DNA of 26,799 bases from Kipferlia bialata (Eukaryota; Fornicata): the NCBI GenBank assembly GCA_003568945.1, contig BDIP01000177.1, forward strand, positions 1 through 26,799, read 5' to 3'. The notes beneath the pieces are model-generated. The model saw only the letters and a list, made by a program, of their open reading frames with translations. It did not search any database and had not been told where the DNA came from. The position numbers and the translations under genes were made by a program. Shown one piece after another: positions 1 to 10,560 of the stretch (positions are counted from its first letter, which is position 1; every line of letters starts with the position of its first letter).

Positions 1-50
<50 letters not shown>
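1..50. repeat. (AG)25 dinucleotide microsatellite at the window edge
   Basis: The first 50 bases are a perfect AG repeat. Similar (AG/CT) tracts recur throughout the window inside introns, normally as CT on the coding strand. Here AG on the plus strand is CT on the strand of the minus-strand transporter gene that ends nearby, so this may belong to its 3' flank or to an intron of a gene cut by the window edge. Confidence 0.95.
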
Positions 51-54
<4 letters not shown>

Positions 55-381
55 AACACATACCTGGACCACTGCCCTTCTTACATATTAACGCATGTGT
101 ACTATTACAATTATTAACCCATAAATAACAAGCCAGTGACTGTGATGAAACACCAATCTATTCTTAACAACCGCTATCAAATACCCCGACCCACCGAGAG
201 AACACCGCAACAGCCTATATATACTACAGCCTATATGAGTGCCCTAGTGAGACCGAGGATAACCTAACCTAACACTTCAACTTATGGAAACAATACCCTC
301 CTTAAACTAATTCTCATTCTCCGTTACATAGACCATCCACTCACTCCTTGGCCCTTCTTGGCCCTACCCTGTCACACCCTG
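51..381. other. 3' flank of the TRK transporter gene; no gene seen
   Basis: No open frame in this stretch has splice signals or recognisable protein. It lies downstream of the minus-strand stop at 382-384 and would hold that gene's 3' untranslated region. I could not identify a polyadenylation signal with confidence. Confidence 0.5.
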
Positions 382-3300
382 TCACAGCTGTGACCAGGCA
401 GTGTCCATATCATACCCAGCCTGCCCAAAACCTCCCACGGCTAGGTTCTCGGACTCTCTCTCGTGCTGCTCGGCACGGGTCTTACGCGATTGGGACAGAG
501 ATGATCGAGTAGAAGTGTCACCTCTAGAACTGTGTCTTGTGGATACGAGACCTGGGTCAGGTTAACTGAAGTATTCACAATGACTATTCAGTCCTACTCA
601 TATATATATATATATATGCATACCTCCCATTGTCCTCTGGTGCTTGCCTGTGACTACAGTCGTGGCAGATGGGTCGAGGGGAGGGGGGAACTCCCTGGGG
701 GTGGGGGACATCAATGTATATACATATAGTACTGGTATCAGATACATACATACATGCACCCACCTGAGCCTCCCCATGACGCATGCCGCCATGCTCAGCA
801 CCTTGGACACGGGTTGGTATGCCGCAACTAGGTCCACAGAGGATGACCCGGACCCAGACGGGTCACTCCTGCTTAGACCACAGTTGCTGGGGTGAGAGGG
901 GGGGAGGGAGGGAGTATCACTATAAATGATAGTCGGTGTGGGTAGTACCTGTAGGCCGAGAGGGTCTCGAAGAACAGGTCGTATGGCGTGAGCAGGGAGG
1001 TGGACACATACCACGACTCGATGGCTGACACCCCGAACCACAGCAGATACAGGATGAGGGCCTGGGCATAAGGGAGGAATCATCACAAAGAAGTGTATAT
1101 AGGTATCTAGGTACCTGTCTCTCGAGGCTCTGTGTGGACACTCCAGCCCAGACCTTGAGGAGCACAACCTAGGTGAGACGGAGGGTGCGGGGGAGAGAGA
1201 GATGGCTTACTTAGTGCACCTTCCAGCCCTTCTTACTATCGCTATCACTATCACGGTCAGCATCCCTATGCGTACCTTCCAGCCCTTCTCCTTGGCGGGC
1301 ACAGCCTCAGGGGGTGGTCCCCCATCTGCATCGGCCATGCTCTGGACTAGCTCAAGCACACCCTGGTTGTGAGACTGTATATAGACTGATATGTATATAT
1401 ATATATATATACATATATACATAAGGTGTATATAGATGCCATGCTCTGCACTAGCTCAAGCACACCCTACTGTTTAGGGTGTATATAGACAGATATGTAT
1501 ATATATATATATATATACATAAGGTGTATATAGATGCCATGCTCTGGACTAGCTCAAGCACACCCTACTGTTTAGAGGGTATATAGACTGATATGTATAT
1601 ATATATATACATAATGTGAAGATAGATACCATGCTCTGCACTAGCTCCGGCACACCCTGGTTGTGAGAGATGTCTACTATAGGGGAAGAGAATACGTATA
1701 TCAGTAATGTGCGCGTACCCTCTCGAGGTGCACCCCCCTCAGGTTGGCCGTGGACGTGCCCATCGTGGCCAGACTGCCCACATAGGACCCAGTGCCTAGG
1801 GAGGGCTGTCTAGAGTGGCCCAGGGAGACTGTGCCAGAGTGGGCAGTGGAACCAGGTATGGAGTGGCCCATAGACCCCTGCCTAGAGTGACCCAGGGACC
1901 TGGCAACGGAATAGGCAGTGCTGGGAGTGAGGTTGGGAGTGGAGAGATAGACAACCAAGCTACAAGGAACAATTACTTTTATAGATGCATATATATCATA
2001 CTAACAATACTAATACCACTTACCCCTGTGATAGAGACGACATGGACAGGCTGAGGTCTGACACTTCGCTTGACTCCTCCTCACTGCTAGACACCTCCAG
2101 TGGTAGGGGGGCGGTCTCCTCCTCTCTGAGGTCTATGTCTGTCAGGCCATCAGATGACTCCATGTCAACATCGGACACAGACAAGGGGCCATCAAAGACA
2201 AGACCCCCTTCCCCGCCATCTGGGGTGTCGCCGAAGGATGGCTCTAGAGACCCCCTGTAGTGCGGGGACGTGACCCGTGACACCGCCCTAGAGAAGGAGG
2301 GGGAGACGACGCGGCTCACTGACCGAGAGAGCTCCCTCTCTCTGTCACGGTGTTCGTTATGCTGGTGGCCTGGATGGTCTCTGAGGTAAGTGGGTTGCAG
2401 AGTGTGTGTGACAAGACTTATGTGTGACAAGGTGTGTGTGACATGTTAGGCACATACCTGTCCTCTCTCATTCTGACCCTCTCTGCCTCCATCTTTGCAG
2501 ACTCTCGCCTCAGGTGACCCAGGATGTAGGGGACAGCGAACATGACCAGGACAATGAAGACAGACACGCCGTCCTGAGGGATCAGAGAGAGAGAGAGAGA
2601 GAGAGAGTGGAGAGAGAGAGATCTAGTACGCACCGACAGCTCTCTCAGGGGCAGGCTAGAGAGACCACCCCCCAGTGATGCAGCTACCAGGGACAGGTTA
2701 CCACAGAGAGCAGACACCCAGGAGTACTTGCGGGAGTGGAGGTAGGACCAGTCGGAAGAAGAGGTCAGGATGGCCTGACAGGTGAGAACGGCACACCCAC
2801 TCATAGGAGAGAGTGAATGTGTTGAGTATACCCTACACACACATGTATGTACATTCTCTATACATATCCCACCTGCACTGTGCCCATGATACCCACGTAT
2901 GACGTCAGTGCCCAGGTACCCTTGGAGCCAAAGACCATCAATGACAGGGCTCTGGGGTGCCTAAGAAGGGAGGAGTAGGCAGGCTTCAGCGTGATGCTCG
3001 ACTTGTGCCTTGACCTGGGGGTCAATAGGGGGGTTAGAGAGAGAGAGTGGGGCAGATATAGTGTTGCAGAAGCAATGGGAGGAGACACCGTCTATATATA
3101 CCTGAAGATAGCCCTCATAGGAGGTATATATGTGTATGCATGTACATACACATATGTATCTATACCTGAGTATGGCTCTCATGATGGTTGGGAACAGGGT
3201 GTGCCCTGCCATGGATAGGACAGTGACTGGTATGACAACACCAGGGTGCCCTGATACATCCTCTATGCCACCCCGGGGGGTCAGGGAGAGACCTAGTGTC

Positions 3301-4863
3301 AGAGAGAGGGACACGTAGAGAGTGAGTGTCAAGGGATAAGATAGTTATTGGGTTTAGGGATAGAGAGAGACACAACTGATACCTGAGTTTGTGAATGCGG
3401 CAGTGGCTGTGAACAGGGAATAGAGGCCAAGGTTCTGGATCCCACAGAGAGTGAGGACCTTGGACAGGTTGGTGCTATATCTCGCGGATAGGTAGATACA
3501 CATGGCACCTGAAGGTGAGTGAGCTATATATATATATATATATTGATGTATATATATATAGAGAGAGAGAGAGTCATTGATGAAGGTGCATGGTATTGCC
3601 AAATGGTTACCCACCTCCCCCTATACACAGTCCGGCATACAGCTGTGTCCACTTGAGTAACTTGGAACAGGCCTAGGGGTGAGTGGTGGGGAGGGCTGTC
3701 AATACGAGCGGAACAGTAAATCATCGTCATTGATCTCACATCTAAATACACTTTTACTATTTTGGTATGAATGAATGTATAATACAATACATACCTGGTG
3801 CGTGACTGTGACAGCCCTTGCCACACTGTGCGGCAGCAGGGCCTCACTGACACTGGCAAGGGACACGGAGAGAGACCTGGGGGTGGCAGTGGAAGAGAGA
3901 GGTAAGGATAGGGATACACGCACCTTGGGAGTCCCCCCCCCCCCACCCATAGGTAGTAGTGGAAGGGAGAGATATATAGAGAAATGAGGGCATACATACC
4001 TTGGGAGTGCCCCCCCCATGATGCTCTCTGGCGACATGGCCCCAGTCCTCTGGCTCCTGCCTCTCTCCCTGTCTCTCTCCCTCTCCCTCTCTCTCTTCTG
4101 CCTCGCCCTCTCCACATCCACGGCATGGGCCATCGCACGCGTCCTGGGGTGAGAGATGGGATCAACCTCGTCGAAGACCGAGAGAGAGAGATACAGTCCA
4201 GCAGGACACACAGGTGAAGAGTTAATCAGAAGAGAGAGAGTGTGTGGTCACCTGAGGTACAGCGGCACAGTGAACACAAAGGTCCGAGACCCGAGCACTG
4301 CCAGCAACAGGCACAGTGCCTTGGAGAGGTGGTGGAGGGTAGGGAAGGAGAAGGGCATCAGGCATGGGGTGAGAGGGAGGGAGAGAGAGAGAGAAAGAGA
4401 GCATACAAGGTAGAGAAGACACACAACAGAGATGGGTTGGAGAAGACAAGGGAGGGCGAGAGTAGTGACAAGTGGATATAGAGGCCAAAGTAAGTAGCAA
4501 TAGGACTGAACATAATATGAGAAGAGAGAGAGAGAGGGGGATGGGGTACCTGTACAGGTTGCTGCAGAGTATCCCGCATACAGAGCATCCAGGATGGTCA
4601 GGTGTGTCTTGCGCTCTATAATCTAGGTGTGAGTCCTGAATGACAAGAGTACATGCACTGCTTGGATGTCTGAAGATAGGGATCCCCCTACCTTGATGCA
4701 TATACCACCCACGATGGCTAGGACATTCACATAGCACACGTACACAAGGGTGGCCCTGGGGTGGGTATGAACGAATATATGGGAGAGAGAGGGACAAACT
4801 AGGATAGAGTACAATGCACGTACGATACGACCCCATTTCCGGCTGGCTTCTCTCCATAGGCAT
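382..4863 (-). CDS. TRK/HKT-type potassium transporter, multi-exon
   Basis: Probable K+ uptake channel-transporter of the TRK/HKT/TrkH family in a cell membrane. Exons (minus): 4820-4863, 4692-4755, 4550-4622, 4252-4319, 4000-4143, 3795-3876, 3615-3672, 3383-3508, 3166-3292, 2873-3014, 2634-2799, 2458-2573, 2024-2380, 1719-1959, 1276-1362, 1115-1168, 949-1061, 764-886, 624-694, 382-551, about 808 residues. Family landmarks seen: ILDALYAGYSAATCTG (first pore loop), ATAAFTNSGLSL, AGHTLFPTIMRAILR, FFETLSAYSNCGLS (last pore loop) and VSKVLSMAACVMGRLR near the end. A Ser-rich cytosolic insert lies in exons 2024-2380 and 1719-1959. Phases agree at all but two junctions (4550/4319 and 2873/2799), so one or two exon edges are unresolved, perhaps with a small missed exon. 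The start at 4863 is the first ATG of an exon with a good donor; ATG 4857 is an alternative. Family call firm; exact model moderate. Confidence 0.85.
1216..1667 (-). repeat. Echoes of transporter exon 1276-1362 in its flanking introns
   Basis: The start of exon 1276-1362 (coding GVLELVQSM) occurs four times: in the exon itself (to 1362) and as partial copies ending near 1475, 1575 and 1665, spaced about 100 bases apart and separated by (TA)n. Each keeps an AG before the first codon. On the other side, the last bases of the same exon (coding KKGWK) recur at 1220-1234, followed by a GT donor. The copies look like tandem duplications that span a splice junction. Confidence 0.85.
3101..3120 (-). 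repeat. Echo of the end of transporter exon 3166-3292
   Basis: A 20-base segment coding MRAIF followed by a GTATAT donor resembles the exon's end, MRAIL plus GTATAG. Three of four interior differences are silent third-position changes. A shorter echo of the end of exon 4000-4143 lies at 3924-3932, beside a run of C on the plus strand. Confidence 0.6.
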
Positions 4864-5234
4864 GCATCCCTCCTCCCCTACTCTCTCTCTCCCCTAAGCC
4901 CCCCTTTGGCTACTGGTGGCCAAGACTCCAAGGGACTGGGAAGACAGACGAGGAGAGAGGGGAAGTGGAACAGACACACTGGCAACTACTGTCTCTGCCG
5001 CAGACACTCTCTTTCTCTCTCTTGACAGTTGTGCTTTGAAGCAGACAGACGGGGTTAGAGGCAACTATGGATAGGCGACACCTAGAGACGTTATGCTTCG
5101 GTGGGGATGTGATTGAGAGACGATTGATGTGTCAACAAGACGAAAATGCGGCCGGTTAGGGGTCGGTGTGAGGAAAAACATTGACAGCCCAACAGTCTCT
5201 GCCTCTTTACCTATTGAGCTTAACCATACTTACC
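4864..5234. promoter_or_regulatory. Divergent intergenic region between transporter and calponin-like gene
   Basis: The two start codons, at 4863 (-) and 5235 (+), are 371 bases apart and point away from each other, so this stretch should contain both promoters. I see short pyrimidine tracts but no motif that I can assign. No open frame here has protein-like content. Confidence 0.45.
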
Positions 5235-6413
5235 ATGACTGCTGAGCTGGAGAATGAGGCCAGGGAGTGGATCCAGGCTGTGCTGGGGGTGACCCTGGGG
5301 GATGACCTGAGGTGGGGTGATGTGTATAGTGTATATATATATGTAGTGTATATATTGAACATAGTCATGCCTGCCTAATGTACTCATACACATCTGGGAT
5401 GCATAGACTGTGTTTGTAGTCAATGGAGTTGTTGCTAAGATCCTTCTTGGAGTGGTTAGATCCTGATGATGAGTACTTGTTAACAGTGTTGTCACTCCGA
5501 TTAATCATTGACGTCCCACCCCAACCCACCCCACCACCCCACCATCTCTCTCTCTAACCTCCAGGGAGGAGCTCAAGACCGGAGACATTCTCTGCCAGGT
5601 GGTCAACAAGATCAAGGTGTGTGGGCCTCTCTCTCTACTATATACTGTCATCAGCAGCTCTTGTGACATATTGTTCTCTCTTCTCTCCCTACCACTCACC
5701 CCTCCAGCCCAACACCATTGCCTCCTGGCCCAAGTCCAAGTTCAAGTTTGTATGCCTCGAGTGTGTGGGCATGTACATCGATGGGTGCAGGTCGGTCCAT
5801 TTAGTATAGAAGTGTATATTAGTACTCACTACACATTGTATTGTGATGAATGAGTATGATACTGACACCGTTTAAGGAGGCTCTAATCCCAGAAAGATTG
5901 GTCTGCCCGAGCACGAGCTCTTCTCCCCGGATGACATCTGGAGTGACAACGCCCTGTACTGGAAGGTGTGAGTGTATACTTATGAAGTATTGACCCCGGC
6001 ACTCTGTCTCTCTATCTCACACCCTAGGCTGTCCTCATCAACATCCATGCCCTGGGCAGGGCAGCCCAGAAGGTACCCGGCTTTGAGGGTCCACACCTGG
6101 GGGCCAAGCTGGCCACGTCCAACGCAAGGTGGGTAGTAAGTACATATATAGCAGTGTGTCACTCACCTTGTACTACTGTCTCTGGTGCTCACCCCAGGAC
6201 CTTCACCCCCGAGGTGCTCAGGGGAGGGGCTGTTGATGCAGTGTCCACAGAGGCCAAGAGGGCGGGGTACAGGTGGGGAATGCAAGTATATACACTATAG
6301 TTATGCTTCGTCATGCTGTACCCATAGAATGAAGTATGCACTCAGGTATCTCCTCTCACCCCAGCATGTCCCCCCAGAAGAGTGTCAAGTACCAGATCAA
6401 CAAGAACACATAG
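5235..6413 (+). CDS. Calponin/transgelin-like actin-binding protein (single CH domain)
   Basis: Predicted cytoskeletal protein of 169 residues. Exons: 5235-5311, 5565-5616, 5708-5790, 5893-5965, 6028-6128, 6198-6272, 6365-6413; every junction keeps frame and the stop is TAG at 6411. Residues about 5-130 fit a type-3 calponin-homology domain: EAREWIQAVLG at the start, LKTGDILCQVVNKIKP in the middle, then GLPEHELFSPDDIW, which matches the transgelin EHDLFQ..DLW region. The C-terminal SMSPQKSVKYQINKNT is short and resembles only weakly a calponin repeat. Length is slightly below the usual 180-200 residues. Such proteins bundle or stabilise actin. Introns are 59-253 bases with acceptors such as CTCACCCCAG. 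The gene is divergent from the transporter. Family call is strong; orthology to a named transgelin is not claimed. Confidence 0.85.
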
Positions 6414-6598
6414 AGGGAGTATGGCAATAAGGGGTGTGGGTTCCCAAACCGACTGTACAATAGAGTTTTGAACTTCGGTTGTCCGTCTTTTTGAATCAGA
6501 GATAAGGGTGTAGTGTAAAGAAATCAATTTCTCTGTGCTTTTGGAGCCACTGAGAGTTGCCCGTCTCTTCACCACCCCTGTTGAAACCAAATTCTAAA
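6414..6598. other. Short intergenic stretch with AATAGAGTTTT element
   Basis: No gene seen. At 6459-6480 lies AATAGAGTTTTGAACTTCGG, very like a segment at 10813-10837. In both places the element sits after the stop of one plus-strand gene and about 80-120 bases before the next plus-strand start, so it could be a 3'-end signal or a promoter element. Confidence 0.4.
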
Positions 6599-7017
6599 AT
6601 GGGTGAGTGGTGCATATATGACTTGATACTGTCTCATAACATCTATTCCTTAGGCCGGGTGTATTATCAATTACGTGAGCTTGAGTGTATTGGGTCTAGT
6701 ACATATGATTTGTATCTGACCTCAGCTTGAGCCTCCTGTTACTCGCCGTTCATTGCAATGATCGTCCTGCTGATCGTAAAGATCCTCGAGAAGGTATACA
6801 CATTTTATAAGCAGAGTTTGATTGTCATATGTAAATCTATGCCTGCACACTATCTCACCCACAGCTTGGTCTTATCGAGAAGCCCGCCGACCCTGCCGCC
6901 CCCCAGGCCCCTGCCCCCAAGGCTGTGGCCCCCAAGGCTACTGTGTCTAAGGCCCCTGCCCCTAAGGCCTCTGTCACCCAGACAGCAGCCAAGGCAGACA
7001 AGCCCAAGGCTGAGTAG
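6599..7017 (+). CDS. Small single-pass membrane protein with Ala/Pro/Lys-rich tail
   Basis: Function unrecognised. The secure part is two exons: one ending at 6793 with coding SPFIAMIVLLIVKILEK, a hydrophobic helix, and 6865-7017, coding a tail rich in Ala, Pro and Lys (repeated PKA-type motifs) and ending PKAE before TAG at 7015. The 5' end is less sure. A model with exons 6599-6602, 6654-6674 and 6732-6793 keeps frame and begins MGRVYYQL, with a first exon carrying only four coding bases; alternatively translation starts at ATG 6758. The product would be about 60-80 residues, membrane anchored with a basic, probably cytosolic tail. It converges on the cyclophilin gene. I could not match it to a named family. 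Confidence 0.55.
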
Positions 7018-7282
7018 ACCCTCTATGCATATGAACCCCCCCGTGTGGCACTGACCGGCATTGTCAAGCATGTATAGTGCCCCAATGCCGCGAGCCACTT
7101 GGTAGAGAGATGTATATCTGTCAAATAGATCCCATGAATTCACTATATGGATAGTGTTGCCTCAGAGCCATCATAACCAAGGATAATCAGTCTCGATTCT
7201 TCCTCTCTTAACGGAATTTATACACAAAACACATGGCAACACATGAACCGGTAGCTAAGAATGAGGGGACCTATTCTGTCAC

Positions 7283-8710
7283 TCAGTCCTTGCGGTCCTT
7301 CTTGTCCTCTCTCCTAACCTCTCTCTTGTCTCTGGAGTCTCTCTCTCTCCGGGAGTCTCTGTCCCTATCCCTCCTGTCTCTCTCATCGCGCCTCTCCCTG
7401 TCATCACGTCTGTAGTCCCTATCATCGCGCCTGTAGTCCCTACCCCTGCGGTAGTCTCTGTCTCTGTCTCTGCGGTAGTGGTCCCTCCTGTCTCTCTCGT
7501 ATGCCTCTCTCTCCACCTCTCTCATGTGTCTGTCCCTCACCACGGCACCCCTGCCCCTCACTGTCCTGCCCCTGCCTCTGGGCTTGGCCTCCTCTCTCTC
7601 TCTCTCCCTCTTGGCCTCGGGCTCCTTCTTCACCTCTCCCTCTCCCTCTCCCTCTCCCTTCTCCTTGGCTTCGGCCCTCTCCTTCTCTCTCCTCTCCTCT
7701 CTCTCCTTCTCCTTCCTCGCCCGCCTCTCTCTCTCCCTCTCCTCCCTCTCCTTGTACCTGTTCACCATGGGACGACTGGCCTTGGAGGCATGTTGGGAGG
7801 TGATGGTCTGGGGGTGAGACAGAGGGGGGGGGGGGTACACTCACATGTATGTATATACACACTTCTGTACTACACATACCTGCACCAGATCGTCATACTC
7901 TGTCTGGAGCTCCTTCCTCACACCGGCAAAGGTCTGGGGGTGAGGGGATGTAAATATAGTCACTGCGGCGTATACACATACACATATACACATACACTCA
8001 CCCTAGTGACAGCTGCTATCTCGTCCATCTCCACCATCCTCTGCTGTCTGTCTGTGGTGTCTGTCACAGCTATGTGGGTGGGGGGGACAGCCTGCTCCTG
8101 CTCATCGGCTGACCTCTTCACCTGCCTCTCCCCCTCGGGCTCTCCCTTAGCCTCTGCCTCCTCTGCCTCCTTGGCGGCCTTGGCCTCCTCCTATATATAA
8201 GTGATATCCATACAGCATACACCTATATATACACACATATATATATGCCTCCTCCTATAGGTGAGTGAGCGATACACCATACACACGCACACACATATAT
8301 TCACATATACTCTATATACAAATACTCCTTGGCGGCCTTGGCCTCCTCCTATATATAAGTGATACATACGCTATATGAATATTGGAATCCTCCAATATAT
8401 GAGTGGTACATACACTATACTGAATATCCGTACATATAGTGCATCACACACACATACCTGCATCCTGCGCCTCTCCTGCCTGGACATGACCACCCCACAG
8501 TCAGAGATGGTGAGGGGGACTGGGTGTAAGAAGCAGTAGTAGAGAGACACTATGGAGTAATGGGGAGAGTGGTACAGATAATCAAGATATGAGAAATATG
8601 GAAGAATGCTACAGTACCTACGGGCTTGTCCCTCTCCCCAGTGGGTGTCTTCTCGATCTTCCTGACAATGTTCATGCCACCAGCCACCCTCCCAAACACA
8701 CAGTGCTTGC
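7283..8710 (-). CDS. Nuclear cyclophilin (peptidyl-prolyl isomerase), C-terminal part only, with charged RD/RE tail
   Basis: Exons (minus): 8618-8710, 8458-8519, 8002-8190, 7880-7933, 7283-7807, all in phase. The first begins inside a cyclophilin fold at GKHCVFGRVAGGMNIVRKIE and the next supplies the last strand, LTISDCGVVMS. Then follow an acidic/Lys linker (63 residues), a short segment with TEYDDLVQ, and a 174-residue tail made almost wholly of Arg, Asp, Glu and Lys. This layout matches nuclear cyclophilins with RS/RD-like tails (PPIG/SR-cyclophilin type) that associate with splicing factors. The N-terminal two thirds of the domain, including the usual catalytic Arg and Phe, is absent: upstream lies a poly-G tract and then exons of an unrelated gene. 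The fragment starts in a phase that does not join to those exons. Family firm; completeness lost to deletion or misassembly. Confidence 0.8.
8190..8350 (-). repeat. Echoes of the start of cyclophilin exon 8002-8190
   Basis: The first bases of this exon, coding EEAKAAKE, recur upstream in the intron at 8325-8350 after the same TATATAG acceptor, and a shorter piece lies near 8247-8255. The flanking TATATAAGTGATA sequence is copied as well, so the duplicated unit spans the intron-exon boundary. Confidence 0.8.
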
Positions 8711-8788
8711 CTACAGTCAGTATATGAGAGGGAGCAAGGTGAGAGGTGCGTCACAGTGCAACCAGTCAGGATACTGGGGTATATATAT

Positions 8789-8863
8789 GGGGGGGGGGGG
8801 GGGGGGGCTTTCCCTCCCCGCGGGGGGGGGGGGGGGAGGGGGGGATGGGGGGGGGGGGGGGGG
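8789..8863. repeat. Poly-G tract at a gene junction
   Basis: About 75 bases almost wholly of G on the plus strand, broken by a short CTTTCCCTCCCCGC segment. It separates the Rpn8 fragment from the cyclophilin fragment, both on the minus strand, so it reads as poly-C on the coding strand. The 245 bases between the two fragments (8711-8955) hold no exon that would complete either protein. Confidence 0.9.
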
Positions 8864-8955
8864 TAGAAGATCGCGGGAAACGATAGAGTAGGTGCAATGT
8901 TATCATGTGAACTGTACATTCACGACACACCACAAATGGGTACTTGATGTCTCAC

Positions 8956-9656
8956 CTGTAGGCCCTCACGCTCTCCTGGTCTGCGTCCATGTCTATAGAC
9001 ACATTCACAGCCACATAGGCCAGAGGTCCATAGCGGTCCTGGAGTCAGAGAGAGTGGAATATTCCCGGTGTCTCGTGAGTAATTCCATCAAAGGTAAAGA
9101 GAGTGGAAAGCCTACACAAACAAATAGCAGAAGATAGACACTGGGAGCAACAGCAATCAAATGCGATATAGACAGTAATTGCTACCTTTTGTCACTGGAA
9201 ACACAAATAAACAGATATACATCATATACAAAAGAACTATGTATGAACTACAGTGACCCTACCTCGAGGAAGCTGTGGATCTTCGAGTCCTGGGGCAGAG
9301 ACCGGTCTGCAGTGCTGTACCAGCCAACCATGAGGGTCTTAGCGTGGATCTTGCGGTGCATGTCGGCCATGGTGTCACTGTACAGAGAGTCGAAGAACCA
9401 CACGTTAGCATCAGACTGGTTCTCATCGAATGGCACGGCGAAGCAGTCATTCACAATGATGGAGTCGCCCCGGCGCTCTCCCAGCAGCATTCCCACCACT
9501 CTCTTGTGCTTGGCCCCCCTGGCCTGTCTGTCATAGTGGTCAGCCACCTGGAGTCAGAGCAGTATATATATGGGGGAAACAGCAATATGAGTACGACACC
9601 TGCAACAGCACAGTCGGCCGCACTGTCACGTGTACATCAGCACCCACAGCACTCAT
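8956..9656 (-). CDS. RPN8: 26S proteasome regulatory subunit Rpn8 (PSMD7), N-terminal MPN domain only
   Basis: Structural MPN-domain subunit of the proteasome lid. Exons (minus): 9600-9656, 9263-9547, 8956-9038, 142 residues. The start ATG at 9656 gives MSAVGADVHVTVRPTVLLQ, matching the VVVHPLVLLSVVDHF start of known Rpn8. The second exon has KHKRVVGMLLGERRGD, NDCFAVPFDE, VWFFD and MVGWYST, all close to Rpn8 rather than to Rpn11 or eIF3 subunits. The JAMM metal motif is not expected in Rpn8 and is not seen. The third exon, GPLAYVAVNVS and onward, ends in phase 2 at a good GTGAGA donor. The C-terminal half of Rpn8 (helical lid-assembly region) is absent from the window; downstream is poly-G and then a cyclophilin. 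Identity strong, gene incomplete as assembled. Confidence 0.9.
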
Positions 9657-9837
9657 TGACTACTACTTCGGGAATGGGTGTGTGCTGTCCGATTCTCAGC
9701 CCAACTGAGAGACTGTAGAGAGTGTCTGGGCCGACTCACTCATTGAAATGTGAGACAAAAACACCAAAAGGGTCTAGGGTAGATCTCTACTGACTGTCAC
9801 TATCAAGACCACTCTATTTTGATCAGTACCAATACCA
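9657..9837. promoter_or_regulatory. 181-base divergent promoter region between RPN8 and the Gar1/Naf1 gene
   Basis: The start codons at 9656 (-) and 9838 (+) face away from each other, so this short gap must hold both promoters. It contains AAAATAGAGT on the minus strand near 9810, resembling the AATAGAGT core at 6459 and 10813. No other motif is clear. Confidence 0.5.
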
Positions 9838-10560
9838 ATGTCAGACACCCCTGGGAGTGATGTGAGTGATCCCAAGCCTCGGATGACGCTTGATGTAGTG
9901 ACACGTGTACCAGATCAGGCTGTGACAATTCTGTCTCAGAACTTTGATGATGAAGGTGTATCTCTCTAGGTTTAGATATATCTCTATAAGTGTTGCATTT
10001 GAAGCTCTCTCACACTAGAGTCCTCTGACTGGGACCCGCCTGCCATGTCTACGACAGCCCCCAAGCCCCCCAACCCGGCCTCTCTCCCCCAGTCCAAGCT
10101 GGTGCTCAACCTCATCAGCCCGGGGCAGGACACCGCAGCGGAGTCCATCAAGTCCAAGTCCACCGCGGATGTCTGTGTCGGCACCGTGTTTACGCAGAGA
10201 CTGCCTGGCACAGCCCCTGGTCAGGTGTGCAGCGTGGTGCTGGCAGGCGAGGGGGCCGAGCACGTGGGTGTAGGCACTGTGGTTGGGGTGAGACCCCAGG
10301 GGTCAGGGGAGTATGTACTTGGGACTGTATGTGATGTATTTGGGCCCCTACTACGGCCTTACTATGTGGTGCAGTGGGGTGGCCCAGGGGAGGAGAGTGT
10401 GCCTCCATCTAGTGGTGGTGGAGAGACTGGTGAGGCAGGGTCAAGTGTCTCATGTGATGTTCAGGAGGGTGATACAGTGTGGATTAGGGAGGGTTATTCC
10501 CTGGCCCCCCTGCAGAGTGCAGAGCCCAAGGAAGAGGAAGAGGAGGAGGAGGTGGTGTGA
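9838..10560 (+). CDS. H/ACA snoRNP protein of the Gar1/Naf1 family, Naf1-like
   Basis: Two exons, 9838-9955 and 10019-10560, in phase, 219 residues, stop TGA at 10558. The centre carries the Gar1/Naf1 RNA-binding beta-barrel: GVGTVVGVRPQGSGEYVLGT, then VCDVFGPLLRPYYVVQW, equivalent to the GKVDEIFGPI..PYYSVK core, and VQEGDTVWIREGYSLAP. An acidic N-terminal segment precedes it and a Glu-rich stretch ends the protein. Gar1 normally has Gly/Arg-rich flanks; none is present, and the acidic flanks and length favour Naf1, the nuclear assembly factor for H/ACA particles that bind dyskerin/Cbf5. The intron is only 63 bases with acceptor CTCACACTAG. Neighbour to the left is RPN8 in divergent orientation. 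Confidence 0.75.

Noticed and set aside
1-50. A telomere-like terminal repeat
   Set aside because: It is a plain AG dinucleotide repeat of a kind found throughout the introns, not a telomeric unit.
1335-1667. Regular repeats with spacers that could suggest a CRISPR array
   Set aside because: The repeated units match the adjacent exon start and its acceptor, the spacers are TA microsatellites, and the context is a eukaryotic intron.
3524-4211. Long open frames on the minus strand reading straight through transporter introns
   Set aside because: They cross good splice sites, and only the exon parts match the transporter family.
7478-8200. Long plus-strand open frame rich in Ser, Leu and Pro opposite the cyclophilin tail
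   Set aside because: It is the antisense shadow of the Arg/Asp/Glu-rich tail and runs across clear introns of the minus-strand gene.
8618-9656. A true Rpn8-cyclophilin fusion gene
   Set aside because: The reading phases do not match, both domains are cut inside their folds, and a long poly-G tract lies at the join.
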